A stretch of 64,000 nucleotides of DNA from Microbulbifer sp. GL-2 (GTDB lineage: Bacteria > Pseudomonadota > Gammaproteobacteria > Pseudomonadales > Cellvibrionaceae), in the NCBI RefSeq assembly GCF_007183175.1, contig NZ_AP019807.1:1429001-1493000 (forward strand), written 5' to 3'. Shown here piece after piece: positions 43,540 to 52,654 of this stretch. A program made the translations under genes and the position numbers. Position 1 is the stretch's first letter, and each line of letters opens with the position of its first letter. The notes below the pieces were generated by a model. It saw only the letters and a list, made by a program, of their open reading frames with translations, was not told where the DNA came from and made no database searches.

Positions 43540-43581
43540 TTGTCCTGGCAACGCTCTGAATCCAAAAACACCAGACTATTA

Positions 43582-44481
43582 TCAACCGGGCACTTGGCTA
43601 CCATCGGTATCGGGAATTTGACTCAGACACCTGCGCGCCTGGGCTAACAGGGATTCAATCAGATCCCGATAGCTGGCATCTGCAGCCAGCTGCTCTCCCA
43701 GCGGGTCCAGCGCCGCGTAATCTAGCCCCAAGTGCTCAGCTAACTGCCTGTCGCGATCGTTTTCGGGCACACCGCCAAACAGGCAGCCCTTGCCCATCCC
43801 CGCTAGATTGAGCATTGAACGGGCACCGTGGCCGCCGTTATTGCCACTACTCAGAGCCCGGGTATCAACCCCAGAGGAACCGAAGAAATGTCCATAAGCA
43901 TCGTGGGTCACCACTACGGGCACATTGCGATAACCCCATAGTGCTCGGTCCAGCACCTTCTGCAGGTTAGCCATAGACTTGGAGAAATCCCGCGCACGCG
44001 CCCGATAAACTTCAGCCTGCTGCGGTTGCAGCTCAGCCAGGCGTTCTGCTATCTCGGCCGCCGCAATCGCCGCATTGCGCGGGCGTAACCAGATGTGTGG
44101 ATCTGAGCTATTGGCCCCCTGAAATTCATAATCAGCGGCGCCAAGCAATTGCAGCTGCCTCTCAGTAGGTAACGAAGCAGCCTGCTTAGCGAGAACCGCC
44201 TCCATCTGCGGGCCAAGCCATACCAGTAACAGCGCACGCTCCAATAGGGCCCGCTCTGTGATACTGGGTGCATAGTAATGTGGATCCCCCCCCTGAATCA
44301 GCACCCGAACAGGCACTTCCTCTCCAGCAATTTCTCGGGCGATCAGTGCCAACGGGCGCACACTCACCACCAGTTCTGCCCTTTCGGCAGGTTGCGGCTG
44401 ACCACAAGCAAACAGGCAAAAACTCAGCAAAATCAATGCAGAAGAAAACAAAACACGTGAAGAGGGGGACATGGAAGACAT
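43582..44481 (-). CDS. znuA: Zinc ABC transporter substrate-binding lipoprotein ZnuA
   Basis: 299 aa cluster A-I binding protein. The N-terminal hydrophobic segment ends LFACGQ, a lipobox. Likely metal ligands: His of QGGDPHYYAPS, His of SSDPHIWLRP, His of VVTHDAYGHFFG, and an Asp/Glu in LDPLGEQL. It lacks the long His-rich loop seen in E. coli ZnuA, and the neighbouring ATPase instead carries a His-rich tail. Divergent from znuC-znuB, the standard znu arrangement. Zinc specificity is inferred from this context. Confidence 0.9.
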   Translation of the reverse strand: MSSMSPSSRVLFSSALILLSFCLFACGQPQPAERAELVVSVRPLALIAREIAGEEVPVRVLIQGGDPHYYAPSITERALLERALLLVWLGPQMEAVLAKQAASLPTERQLQLLGAADYEFQGANSSDPHIWLRPRNAAIAAAEIAERLAELQPQQAEVYRARARDFSKSMANLQKVLDRALWGYRNVPVVVTHDAYGHFFGSSGVDTRALSSGNNGGHGARSMLNLAGMGKGCLFGGVPENDRDRQLAEHLGLDYAALDPLGEQLAADASYRDLIESLLAQARRCLSQIPDTDGSQVPG

Positions 44482-44624
44482 TTAACGACACAAAACTGCG
44501 ATATAATCATAAGCGGCCTTCAGCCGCCAATTCGATTGGCCACGGACGTGCCCGGTGAGCGCGCATCTAAAGGCCTCCAAACATAATACTATTTTTTCCC
44601 CCCGCAAACCCCGGAGATTTCACC
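44482..44624. promoter_or_regulatory. Divergent znuA/znuC control region with possible Zur site
   Basis: GATATAATCATAA (44500-44512) agrees with the Zur core GTTATAATATAAC at 8 of 13 positions and contains a TATAAT -10-like hexamer for the plus direction. A small hairpin GCGGC-CTTCA-GCCGC (44513-44527) lies in the znuC leader. GGAG at 44613-44616 is the znuC ribosome site. Zur control is expected but the match is only fair. Confidence 0.4.
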
Positions 44625-45422
44625 CTGAGCCCTTCCGCGCCGCTAATCACCGCCGATGGCATCGGTCTGCAACTTGCCGGCCGGCAACTGCTCAAGGACG
44701 TAACCCTAGAGCTAACACAAGGTGAAATTGTTACCCTGATCGGCCCAAATGGTGCCGGCAAGACCACGCTACTGCGGTTACTTTTGGGTTTGACCAAACC
44801 CAGCAGCGGGAATATCTGGCGCGACCCGGGACTGCGTATCGGCTATATGCCGCAACGCCTGCATATCGATAGCTCAATGCCGATGTCCGTTGAACGCTTC
44901 CTGCTGTTGGGGCAGTCCGGCATGCAATCCCGTCAAGCACAAGCAGCACTGGACCGGGTCGGAGCCGGGAATTTACTCAAAGCCACTCTTGCCAACCTCT
45001 CCGGCGGGGAAATGCAACGAGTCCTGCTCGCCCGCGCCGCATCCCGCAAACCGCAATTGCTGGTACTCGACGAACCCACCCAAGGAGTGGATGTGGGTGG
45101 GCAGAGCGAGCTGTACCAGCTGATTGCGACACTCCGCGACGAACTAGATTGCGGCGTATTATTGGTTTCCCACGACCTGCACCTGGTCATGGCTGCTACT
45201 GACCGGGTGCTGTGCCTCAACCAGCACATTTGTTGCCACGGTCACCCGGAACAGGTGAGCCGGGATCCCGCTTATCTAGAGCTCTTCGGTGACAAGGTCG
45301 CCCCCTACACCCATCAACATAATCACCAACACCAACTGAGTGGCGATATCGCGAGTGCGGGGAACTGCACACATAACCACTCCAGCGCAGCATCCAGCGA
45401 CAAGAAAAGAGAGCAAAAATAA
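44625..45422 (+). CDS. znuC: Zinc ABC transporter ATP-binding protein ZnuC (CTG start)
   Basis: 265 aa when started at CTG 44625, which has GGAG 8 bases upstream and gives MSPSAPLITADGIGL. No ATG, GTG or TTG is in frame before the Walker A motif LIGPNGAGKTTLLRLL; a TTG at 44784 would remove that motif. The signature LSGGEMQRVLLARA, Walker B LLVLDEPTQGVD and the switch His in VSHDLHL follow. The C-terminal tail is His-rich (THQHNHQHQ...CTHNHSS), as in many ZnuC proteins. It powers zinc import with ZnuB and ZnuA. Confidence 0.9.
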   Translation: MSPSAPLITADGIGLQLAGRQLLKDVTLELTQGEIVTLIGPNGAGKTTLLRLLLGLTKPSSGNIWRDPGLRIGYMPQRLHIDSSMPMSVERFLLLGQSGMQSRQAQAALDRVGAGNLLKATLANLSGGEMQRVLLARAASRKPQLLVLDEPTQGVDVGGQSELYQLIATLRDELDCGVLLVSHDLHLVMAATDRVLCLNQHICCHGHPEQVSRDPAYLELFGDKVAPYTHQHNHQHQLSGDIASAGNCTHNHSSAASSDKKREQK

Positions 45423-46232
45423 GTGGTCGATTTCGGCGAATTACTGCACAGCCAATTTCTTTGGTACGCCCTCAGTGCCGGACTGTTGGTGGCTGTAGTG
45501 AGTGGTCCACTGGGCTGCTTTGCTGTATGGCGACGCATGGCTTACTTCGGTGACACCCTGGCTCATTCCGCTTTGCTCGGTGTCACCCTGGGGTTTGTCC
45601 TGCATATCATGCCGACCCTGGCAGTAGGAGCTACCTGCTGCCTGCTGGCAGTGTTGTTAATGTATCTGCAGCGCCGCCAGAAGCTGGCAGTGGATACCCT
45701 GCTGGGCATCTTATCCCACTCAATGCTGGCCCTCGGCATCGTGACAGTGAGCCTGTTCAAGATAAAAGTTGACTTACTTTCTTTGTTACTCGGCGACCTG
45801 CTCGCTGTTGGCAGCCAAGATCTGATACTGATGTCTATCACAGTGGTGGGAATTCTCACCCTGCTTTATTTTCTTTGGGATAAGCTCCTGGCTTTCACCC
45901 TGCACGAAGAGTTAGCCTCCGTCGAAGGTGTATCGGTGGAGCGGGTACGCATGGCGCTGATGCTTATGTTGGCGCTATTAATAGCTATCGCGATGAAGGT
46001 AGTCGGTGTCTTGCTGATCACCGCATTATTGATTATTCCCGCCGCCGCCGCGCGTAAACTCTCTCGCACACCAGAGCAGATGGCTCTGCTGGCTTCAATA
46101 ACCGGCTGCCTGGCCGTCGTGTTTGGTCTTCTTGCTTCAATACTATGGAACACCCCAGCCGGCCCCTCTATTGTCCTGGCCGCTGCAATGTTCTTTCTTA
46201 CTTGTCAGTTAAGCCCATCAGGAAGTAAATGA
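45423..46232 (+). CDS. znuB: Zinc ABC transporter permease ZnuB
   Basis: 269 aa integral membrane protein of the ABC-3 family, with about eight helices. The signature RRMAYFGDTLAHSALLGVTLG and the conserved KVVGVLLITALLIIPAAAA are clear. GTG 45423 follows the znuC TAA without a gap. Forms the channel of the zinc importer. Confidence 0.95.
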   Translation: MVDFGELLHSQFLWYALSAGLLVAVVSGPLGCFAVWRRMAYFGDTLAHSALLGVTLGFVLHIMPTLAVGATCCLLAVLLMYLQRRQKLAVDTLLGILSHSMLALGIVTVSLFKIKVDLLSLLLGDLLAVGSQDLILMSITVVGILTLLYFLWDKLLAFTLHEELASVEGVSVERVRMALMLMLALLIAIAMKVVGVLLITALLIIPAAAARKLSRTPEQMALLASITGCLAVVFGLLASILWNTPAGPSIVLAAAMFFLTCQLSPSGSK

Positions 46233-46456
46233 CGCCAAGAAAATGCTCTTTTTCATCTCTACCGGCAGGTGCTATTTATTGCACTTTGGCGCCTAAATTC
46301 ACCTTAAAAAGCGATCTATATCACCTATCTTCTCAATAAGTTTGCACTCCGCCTCCAGCCAATTGTTTCAATTTTCCGCCGTTGCTAGTGTTGCCCGACG
46401 ACCAGCCAATTTGGGCCAGTCACGGACTATGACAATAAAAAAGTTGAGCAAGAAAC

Positions 46457-49072
46457 ATGGAAAATTTCACTCTCCGTCGTAATGTATTGGCCAGCGCCAT
46501 ATTGGCTGCAGCCGCAGCATCAACCCCTCAAACTCTCTTCGCCGCCGAGGAAGGTGCGATTGAGGAAGTTTCCGTAGTGGGTTCGCGCATCAGCCGCAAC
46601 TCCGAATTTGAGAATGCCACTCCTGTCCAAGTAATGGATCGCGATAGCATCGAGAAATCCGGCTATACAAACCTGCAGCAACTGTTTGAGAAAAACCCTG
46701 CCGCCGGTAACGGCACCTTCTCTACCCGCGGCAACAATCAGGACTCCACCGCCAATGGTGCAGCTGCGGTTAGTTTGCGCGGTATGGGTGCCGACGCTAC
46801 CTTGGTATTAGTGAACGGCAGGCGCGTTGCAATAAGTGCATTTGCCGAAGGCATCACGACCAACTTCGTCGATATCAACAGTATTCCTCTAGCGGCAGTT
46901 GAGCGTGTGGAAGTGCTGAAGGACGGCGCTTCTGCAATATACGGTTCCGATGCCGTTGCGGGCGTGGTCAACTTGGTACTGCGCAAAGATTTTGAAGGCA
47001 CCGAAGTATCCATGGATTACGGAAGTGCAGACGGCTATGACGAAGAGTCTTTTTCCGCGGTTTGGGGAGTTAACGGGGAGAACTCCAATTTTACCGTCAT
47101 TTTTGACCATCATAAAAACAGCCGCCTGGCCAGCACAGAGCGTAGCGGATTAGACACCGCTAACCAATCTGGGCGTGGCGGGATGGATTTCCGTTCCTCT
47201 CGCGGTTACCCAGGTAGCTTTACTCTGAGCGATGGGACTATTCTGCCCGACCCTAATTGCCCAGAAGATCGCGATACCGGTGAAGTCTGTGTATATGATT
47301 ACGGTCCCTGGACACTGATTACTCCGGAATCTGAACGCACTGGCCTGTTAATGCTGGGACACACAGACCTGAGCGAAAATATTGAGTTTTTCAGTGAAAT
47401 TGCCGTTCAACATAACACTTCTGTAGCTCAGGGAGCACCAACTCCATTGGACGGTGACGCCGGTCTCTATGTCCTTGCCGACCACCCCAACAATCCCTTT
47501 GGTGAAGATGTGGATATCTTCCGCTATCGCACGGTAGATGCGGGTGCTCGCCAATGGAGTATCGAAACTGACAACCTCCGCGGTGTCTTTGGTCTGCGCG
47601 GCAGTATTTCGGAATGGAATTGGGAGGCTTCAGTCCAACGTTCTCGCAGCGAGTCGACTCAGACCGGAGACAGATCCCAAGGTTGGGTGCGAACTGACTT
47701 GCTTCAACAAGAAATCAATGCAGGACGCTACAACCCGTTTGGCGGCGTTCAGAATCCAGATTCAGTAATCAATGACATTACCACCAGCCTAGTGCGTCAG
47801 GGCAAGTCTAATCTGACCGCTTATGATTTCTCGATCAATGGTGATTTGTTTGATACCACCAACGGCGTTATCGCTATGGCCGCGGGCCTAGAATATCGCG
47901 AGGAAAAAGCCTCCGATATTCCCGATGACCAATTTCAGCGTGGACTGATTTTTGGCACTGAGTCCGTTTCAGCAAAGGCCAGTAGGGATATCTCCTCTGC
48001 CTATGTGGAGTTTGCTATTCCCTTGCCCGCCAATTTTGATCTGAGCCTAGCCGGCCGCTATGACGACTACAGTGACTTTGGCAGTACTACCAACCCTATG
48101 GCCAATCTGCTGTGGACCGCTAACGATATGCTCTCGCTCCGTGCATCCTGGGGTACCGGTTTCCGTGCTCCCTCCCTGGCCCAGGTCGGCCTTGGAGATT
48201 CTCAGGAATCCCTGTTCTTCGTCGACACCTATGGCTGTGAGGTTAACAATACTTACTGTAATCAGACTGATTACACCATTATTTACTCAGGTAACCCTGA
48301 CCTTGAGGCGGAGGAATCCGAATCCTTCAATATCGGTGGGGTACTTGAACCTCTGGAAGGTTTGCAGTTATCACTCGACTACTGGAATATCACTCAGGAA
48401 GGTAAGATTGATGAAGTACCCTTTGGCTACCTGTATAGCAAGCACTGCGGTGAACAGAGCAGTACAATCTGCCGTCGGGACACTCCAGTAGGTGGCCAAT
48501 CTTTGGGAGCACTTCAATCCATCCGCAGTGGTTTTACCAATATTGGTGAACAAGAAGTATCAGGCGTAGATTTGAGTGTTGTATATAGTGGCTTTGAGCT
48601 GGCAGGCGGCGAACTCGGAGTACGCCTGGATTATTCCTATTTAGCAGAGTTTGAGAGAGTTGAACTGAATTCTGATGGCGATTCTTTCCTGACTCGAGAC
48701 TTGGCCGGAGAGTATGAGTATCCACAGCACCGATGGAATGCCACTGCCGACTGGACTTTTGATCGCTTTGGCTTCAGTGCCGGACTCAACTATATCGGTG
48801 AATTTGAGGATACGCCAGATATCGATTTTGACGGCACCCTTGATTACGACACCAATAGCTCCCGCACAGTAGATTCATTTATGACAATGAACCTGCAAGC
48901 TCGATTCACCGGCTTTGAGAACATGATCCTGAGCTTGGGTGCCGATAACGTTTTTGATGAAGAACCTCCCTTCGCCATCGGTGATGGCAATTCTGATTTA
49001 TATGGTTATGTGCAATCACAACACGACCCTCGTGGCCGCTTTATCTACGGTAAGATGACTTATACCTTTTAA
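46457..49072 (+). CDS. TonB-dependent outer-membrane receptor
   Basis: 871 aa. Signal peptide, then IEEVSVVGSRI (TonB box plus plug start), plug motifs VSLRGMGADATLVLVNGRR and VERVEVLKDGASAIYGSDAVAGVVN, and a 22-strand barrel ending in the typical aromatic terminus GRFIYGKMTYTF. This subtype is abundant in Cellvibrionales and Xanthomonadales and imports diverse nutrients. Its position 225 bases after znuB raises zinc or a metallophore as cargo, but it has a separate promoter region and a nearly intact general plug, so the cargo is unknown. Confidence 0.9.
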   Translation: MENFTLRRNVLASAILAAAAASTPQTLFAAEEGAIEEVSVVGSRISRNSEFENATPVQVMDRDSIEKSGYTNLQQLFEKNPAAGNGTFSTRGNNQDSTANGAAAVSLRGMGADATLVLVNGRRVAISAFAEGITTNFVDINSIPLAAVERVEVLKDGASAIYGSDAVAGVVNLVLRKDFEGTEVSMDYGSADGYDEESFSAVWGVNGENSNFTVIFDHHKNSRLASTERSGLDTANQSGRGGMDFRSSRGYPGSFTLSDGTILPDPNCPEDRDTGEVCVYDYGPWTLITPESERTGLLMLGHTDLSENIEFFSEIAVQHNTSVAQGAPTPLDGDAGLYVLADHPNNPFGEDVDIFRYRTVDAGARQWSIETDNLRGVFGLRGSISEWNWEASVQRSRSESTQTGDRSQGWVRTDLLQQEINAGRYNPFGGVQNPDSVINDITTSLVRQGKSNLTAYDFSINGDLFDTTNGVIAMAAGLEYREEKASDIPDDQFQRGLIFGTESVSAKASRDISSAYVEFAIPLPANFDLSLAGRYDDYSDFGSTTNPMANLLWTANDMLSLRASWGTGFRAPSLAQVGLGDSQESLFFVDTYGCEVNNTYCNQTDYTIIYSGNPDLEAEESESFNIGGVLEPLEGLQLSLDYWNITQEGKIDEVPFGYLYSKHCGEQSSTICRRDTPVGGQSLGALQSIRSGFTNIGEQEVSGVDLSVVYSGFELAGGELGVRLDYSYLAEFERVELNSDGDSFLTRDLAGEYEYPQHRWNATADWTFDRFGFSAGLNYIGEFEDTPDIDFDGTLDYDTNSSRTVDSFMTMNLQARFTGFENMILSLGADNVFDEEPPFAIGDGNSDLYGYVQSQHDPRGRFIYGKMTYTF

Positions 49073-49098
49073 GTAGGGAACAGTCTTTCAACATAAAG

Positions 49099-49130
49099 TG
49101 GGGAAGCTTTTAGCCTCCCCATTTTCTCTT
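49099..49130 (+). terminator. Rho-independent terminator of TonB-receptor gene
   Basis: TGGGGAAGC (49099-49107) and GCCTCCCCA (49113-49121) pair with one G-T wobble, 5-base loop, followed by TTTTCTCTT. It is 26 bases after the receptor stop. Confidence 0.8.
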
Positions 49131-49185
49131 CTATATAAGTAGAATCACCCCATTTAAACAATGGTGAAGAAAACAAAGTATCAAA

Positions 49186-49317
49186 TTAATCCCCCTCCTG
49201 CTTTTTCTTTACCGGCTCTGATCCCACCTTATGAAATTCATACACGGTCATGACGACGCCAATCAGTAAACAGATAAATACACCAACCCCAATTGCCAAA
49301 ATAAATGAATCAGACAC
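49186..49317 (-). CDS. Small membrane protein, 43 aa
   Basis: GTG 49317 with GAGG 6 bases upstream. Translation: MSDSFILAIGVGVFICLLIG followed by VVMTVYEFHKVG and a charged tail SEPVKKKQEGD. One predicted transmembrane helix with a cytoplasmic basic tail. It follows another small membrane protein gene by 2 bases, which supports a real gene. No family recognised. Confidence 0.6.
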   Translation of the reverse strand: MSDSFILAIGVGVFICLLIGVVMTVYEFHKVGSEPVKKKQEGD

Positions 49318-49319
49318 AT

Positions 49320-49499
49320 TTAGCCTCGGCGCGCAAGTATTGCAGATACTTTAAAATAGATACCAAAAGCGAGTATGCTCGGCACCCATAAGGCGGTAAA
49401 AATACCTTGTTCTTTATAACCATTGAACCACAGATATCCAGACAGAAAAAAGGATATAAGAACCGCCAACATAATAAAAAAGTCTGACACTTTAAACAT
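49320..49499 (-). CDS. Small membrane protein, 59 aa
   Basis: ATG 49499, preceded by AAAGGG. Translation begins MFKVSDFFIMLAVLISFFLS and continues GYLWFNGYKEQGIFTALWVP, then SILAFGIYFKVSAILARRG: two hydrophobic helices with a short polar turn. It ends 2 bases before the next small gene and starts 16 bases after the 93-aa membrane protein gene, forming an apparent operon of three small membrane proteins. Confidence 0.6.
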   Translation of the reverse strand: MFKVSDFFIMLAVLISFFLSGYLWFNGYKEQGIFTALWVPSILAFGIYFKVSAILARRG

Positions 49500-49515
49500 T
49501 TACTACCCTTTCTTC

Positions 49516-49797
49516 CTAGTCATAATCCCAAAATCCAATAGCGGCAACTAACAACCCAATAATTGTGATGCTGGCAGGAATACGTATCCCTGAAATACCA
49601 AAAACTTGAAGCATTGATGGAACAAGCCCCAATAAGCCAAGCAGACCCCAAATGAAAAATGGCGTAGCAATTAGCAGGCCTAGCCACCCGATAAACACTC
49701 GGACCTTCCTTAATCGATTAGTAATGTCGGTCGATTTCTTCAATAGAGGCTCTTTTCCACTACAGCAATTACTATCATAAATGGATAATGACAGCAT
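49516..49797 (-). CDS. Small membrane protein, 93 aa
   Basis: 93 aa with a basic region (LLKKSTDITNRLRKVRVF) and two hydrophobic helices (IGWLGLLIATPFFIWGLLGLLGLV and ITIIGLLVAAIGFWDYD). It is the first of three small membrane protein genes and lies 28 bases after the dipeptidase gene on the same strand. Function unknown; the start could be a later codon. Confidence 0.6.
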   Translation of the reverse strand: MLSLSIYDSNCCSGKEPLLKKSTDITNRLRKVRVFIGWLGLLIATPFFIWGLLGLLGLVPSMLQVFGISGIRIPASITIIGLLVAAIGFWDYD

Positions 49798-49825
49798 AGT
49801 TTACACACTATCCTTTACCACAATC

Positions 49826-51022
49826 TCAACCATTTTGTGGAGTGGCATAATCTTCATTAATTTCCCAAATACGTAAAAGATTCCCGCCTAGGATTTTTTT
49901 AATGTCTTCTTTGCTATAACCGCGTTCTAATAGACCACGAACCAAGTTTGGATAGCTGGAAACATCTTTCAGGCCGGCGGGCAAACTGTCTCCTACGCCA
50001 TCAAAATCTGAACCTATCCCGATATGATCAACACCTACCAAGTCACGAATATGATCAAAGTGGTCTAGCACATCATTAAGATCAGCATAAACAAATTTCT
50101 CTCTTCTTAGTTTCTCTGCAAACTTCTTAGCCTCTTCACTTTCCATTGTGAGGTTTCTTGTCTGGATGAATCTATCGATAGAAGCATCAATTTCAGCAGA
50201 GGAGCGCCGCGATTCAACACTAATAAAAGTTGAACCAAAATTAATCATAATCATCCCTCCCTGGTCAGCAAGAGCCCTAATCATTTTGTCACTCATATTA
50301 CGCTCAAAACCTGGAGTAAAATGCCGGGCCGATGAATGAGAGGCAATAACAGGTACCGAGGAAAGCTCTAATACCTGCCAAAAAGCTTCATCTGAAATAT
50401 GGGATACATCTACCATAATACCTAGCGTATTCATTTCACGAACTAACCGCTTGCCAAATTCACTGAGTCCCTGCCATGGACGCTTCTCATCATAAGAAGA
50501 GTCTGAAATATGATTACTCTTGGAATGAGTGAGTGTGATATAACGCACTCCACGAGCATAGAAGTGTCGAAGGTTTTCAAAGCTGCCATCTATAGCAGCA
50601 CCATTTTCCATTCCCAATGGCAAAGAGAGCTTACCCTGATCAACCTGTATTTTTAGTTGGCTTAAGCTCATAGGAATAGCAAATTTATCCGGGTGTGCTT
50701 CCACCATCTGTTCAACGCTGTCAATCAAGTGGTCTGCATAGTCCTTGGCAGTACCATCCTCTTCTTTTTCAGCCGGGATATAGATAGACATAAAAGGTGC
50801 GTTTAAACCACCACTTTTAGCTCTGGGAAAATCAAAATCTCCTCCTTCAGTCATTAATCCAACATCCACACTTTCCTTTGTAAGCCTATACGGAACATCG
50901 ATATGCCCATCGACCAAAATATTTTCCCGAACCAGACTCTCAGCCAACTCTTGGTAATCGTACTTAACTTGTCTTTCACAGGAAGCCAAAATTACTATTG
51001 ATAAAATAAAAATTCTTTTCAT
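49826..51022 (-). CDS. Membrane dipeptidase (M19, renal dipeptidase family), lipoprotein
   Basis: 398 aa. Lipobox ILASC near residue 14. Zinc ligands of M19: DGHIDVPYR (HxD), the bridging Glu in PLGMENG, MVDVSHIS and VIASHSSARH, with GIGSDFDGVGD near the end. Hydrolyses dipeptides in the envelope, possibly including D-amino-acid containing ones. It probably heads a transcript that continues into the three small membrane protein genes. Confidence 0.92.
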   Translation of the reverse strand: MKRIFILSIVILASCERQVKYDYQELAESLVRENILVDGHIDVPYRLTKESVDVGLMTEGGDFDFPRAKSGGLNAPFMSIYIPAEKEEDGTAKDYADHLIDSVEQMVEAHPDKFAIPMSLSQLKIQVDQGKLSLPLGMENGAAIDGSFENLRHFYARGVRYITLTHSKSNHISDSSYDEKRPWQGLSEFGKRLVREMNTLGIMVDVSHISDEAFWQVLELSSVPVIASHSSARHFTPGFERNMSDKMIRALADQGGMIMINFGSTFISVESRRSSAEIDASIDRFIQTRNLTMESEEAKKFAEKLRREKFVYADLNDVLDHFDHIRDLVGVDHIGIGSDFDGVGDSLPAGLKDVSSYPNLVRGLLERGYSKEDIKKILGGNLLRIWEINEDYATPQNG

Positions 51023-51115
51023 GAAATACGTCTCTAATTCAAACCATAAAAAATTTTATGGTGCTATTTTGATGAACTGTAATGCGATTATCCTGCTATA
51101 AAATATTTCATCTTT

Positions 51116-51895
51116 CTAGCTAGGCAGTGGATACGGAAGAGTAAACATATGAAGCAGGTTAACTCCCCAATGAGCTAACACACAGAGCCAAAAATTACTA
51201 CGCATAAACCAAAGCATCGCATAGCATAGTGAAGCTATACCGAGTAGAAAAATAGCTGCGGATCCGGCCGACCAACCTACATGTAGAAATGCAAATACAA
51301 AAGCAACGATTGGTACCGATAACCACTGCCAGTTACTAAGAATCTCCGCAATACCTCTTTGGAATATCCAGCGGAAAAAGCCTTCCTCACTGATACAAAC
51401 AACTAATAAGTTAATTAAAGCCGCCAGTGCAATCGTCGGATCTAGCTTTAATGAAGGACCATATAGGAAGAAACCACTAGCCACTGGAATAAGAATTGCG
51501 AGAAATAAAAAAGGTAAATCAGCTATTCGTATCGTTTGCCGTAATCGCAACATAAAAGCCAATAATGCAATAGCTATGATCGCCTTACCGCTATTGAAGC
51601 TGGCATATATCAGGTTTCCATCACTGTCAGTATAGGGTGCTACAAGCTGAAGGCGATCACTACCCGGAATTACATTGAAACCAGCCAGAAGCATTAGAAA
51701 AGCACAGACGATAAATAATACGCCTCGCTTCCAACCATTGTTCAGTTCTATGCCGGTTAAAGCAAGCCAGGTTGCTGGTGCCAACAAACCTGCCCAACCA
51801 AAAGGGATCACACACAGCGATAAAAGAACAGGTGCCCCCCAGGGAATACCAGATATACTATTTAAAGATCCCGATTTAGCCGTATCATTTTGCAT
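51116..51895 (-). CDS. CPBP family intramembrane metalloprotease
   Basis: 259 aa, about seven transmembrane helices. The CAAX-protease/bacteriocin-processing (CPBP/Abi) motifs are present in order: ISEEGFFRWIFQRG (EExxxR), FAFLHVG (FxxxH) and LAHWGVNLLH. These supply the metal site and base of the Rce1-like fold. Substrate unknown. It is a single gene between the dipeptidase and the Sco gene. Confidence 0.9.
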   Translation of the reverse strand: MQNDTAKSGSLNSISGIPWGAPVLLSLCVIPFGWAGLLAPATWLALTGIELNNGWKRGVLFIVCAFLMLLAGFNVIPGSDRLQLVAPYTDSDGNLIYASFNSGKAIIAIALLAFMLRLRQTIRIADLPFLFLAILIPVASGFFLYGPSLKLDPTIALAALINLLVVCISEEGFFRWIFQRGIAEILSNWQWLSVPIVAFVFAFLHVGWSAGSAAIFLLGIASLCYAMLWFMRSNFWLCVLAHWGVNLLHMFTLPYPLPS

Positions 51896-51963
51896 CTTTA
51901 ACTCTGGGGGAAAGACAGAAGGATTCCAGTAACACCCTGAAATTGATTTTGTATCAAGAAAAT

Positions 51964-52650
51964 TTATTCTTTAAACGTGGCACGAAGCGATCGATAAGTT
52001 AATTTCATTTTTGCGGGATCCAAGGGGGCCTTGAAGAAAGCATGGTAATGCCCAAGAGGATTTATAAGTACTACTTGAGTTCCATGATCCATGGTATAGC
52101 TTTCCTCATTCAGGATTACTTTATTGAAAGGAATATTAAGCTGGCTGGCAAAGCGTTTAATTTCAATAAAGTCACCGGTGAGACCTCGAAAATCACTATT
52201 AAAATAGCGTATATAATCATGCAGTATTTTTGGTGAATCTCTACTTGGATCAACAGATACCAGGATAATATTGGTTTCCTCCTGAGTATTCTCATCAAGC
52301 ATCTGATAGAAGCTATTCAAACTAGATAAGGTCGTAGGGCAAACATCCGGGCAGTGAGTAAAACCGAAAAATACCAAGGTCCATTGACCACGCATGTTTT
52401 CTGTTTGGAATACTTCTCCAGTATCTGACACTAGTTGAAAGTTATCCAATATTCTTGCACGCTGCAATTTCACAGTACCATTTAATCGCAGTTCAGAATC
52501 AGTAATTATCCTAGGCTGGCTCAGCCTATGAACAAAACCTACTAAAACAGTTACTATAAATATCAATAGAATAGCAATTGTTATGCGAATACCGCGTTTC
52601 TGTCGTTGTTGAGTTAACATTACAGCGGCCTGAATTTCACTATTATTCAT
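51964..52650 (-). CDS. SCO1/SenC family copper chaperone
   Basis: 228 aa, one N-terminal helix (ITIAILLIFIVTVLVGFV) and a thioredoxin-like domain with the Cu motif GFTHCPDVCPTTL and the distal His in YTMDHGTQVVL. Delivers copper to the CuA site of cytochrome oxidase subunit II (ctaC at 59457). Last gene of the cox biogenesis group, 4 bases after ctaB. Confidence 0.93.
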   Translation of the reverse strand: MNNSEIQAAVMLTQQRQKRGIRITIAILLIFIVTVLVGFVHRLSQPRIITDSELRLNGTVKLQRARILDNFQLVSDTGEVFQTENMRGQWTLVFFGFTHCPDVCPTTLSSLNSFYQMLDENTQEETNIILVSVDPSRDSPKILHDYIRYFNSDFRGLTGDFIEIKRFASQLNIPFNKVILNEESYTMDHGTQVVLINPLGHYHAFFKAPLDPAKMKLTYRSLRATFKE

Positions 52651-52654
52651 CTTC

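Noticed and set aside
44784..45422. Shorter znuC beginning at TTG 44784
   Set aside because: This would delete the Walker A motif, which is intact in frame upstream.
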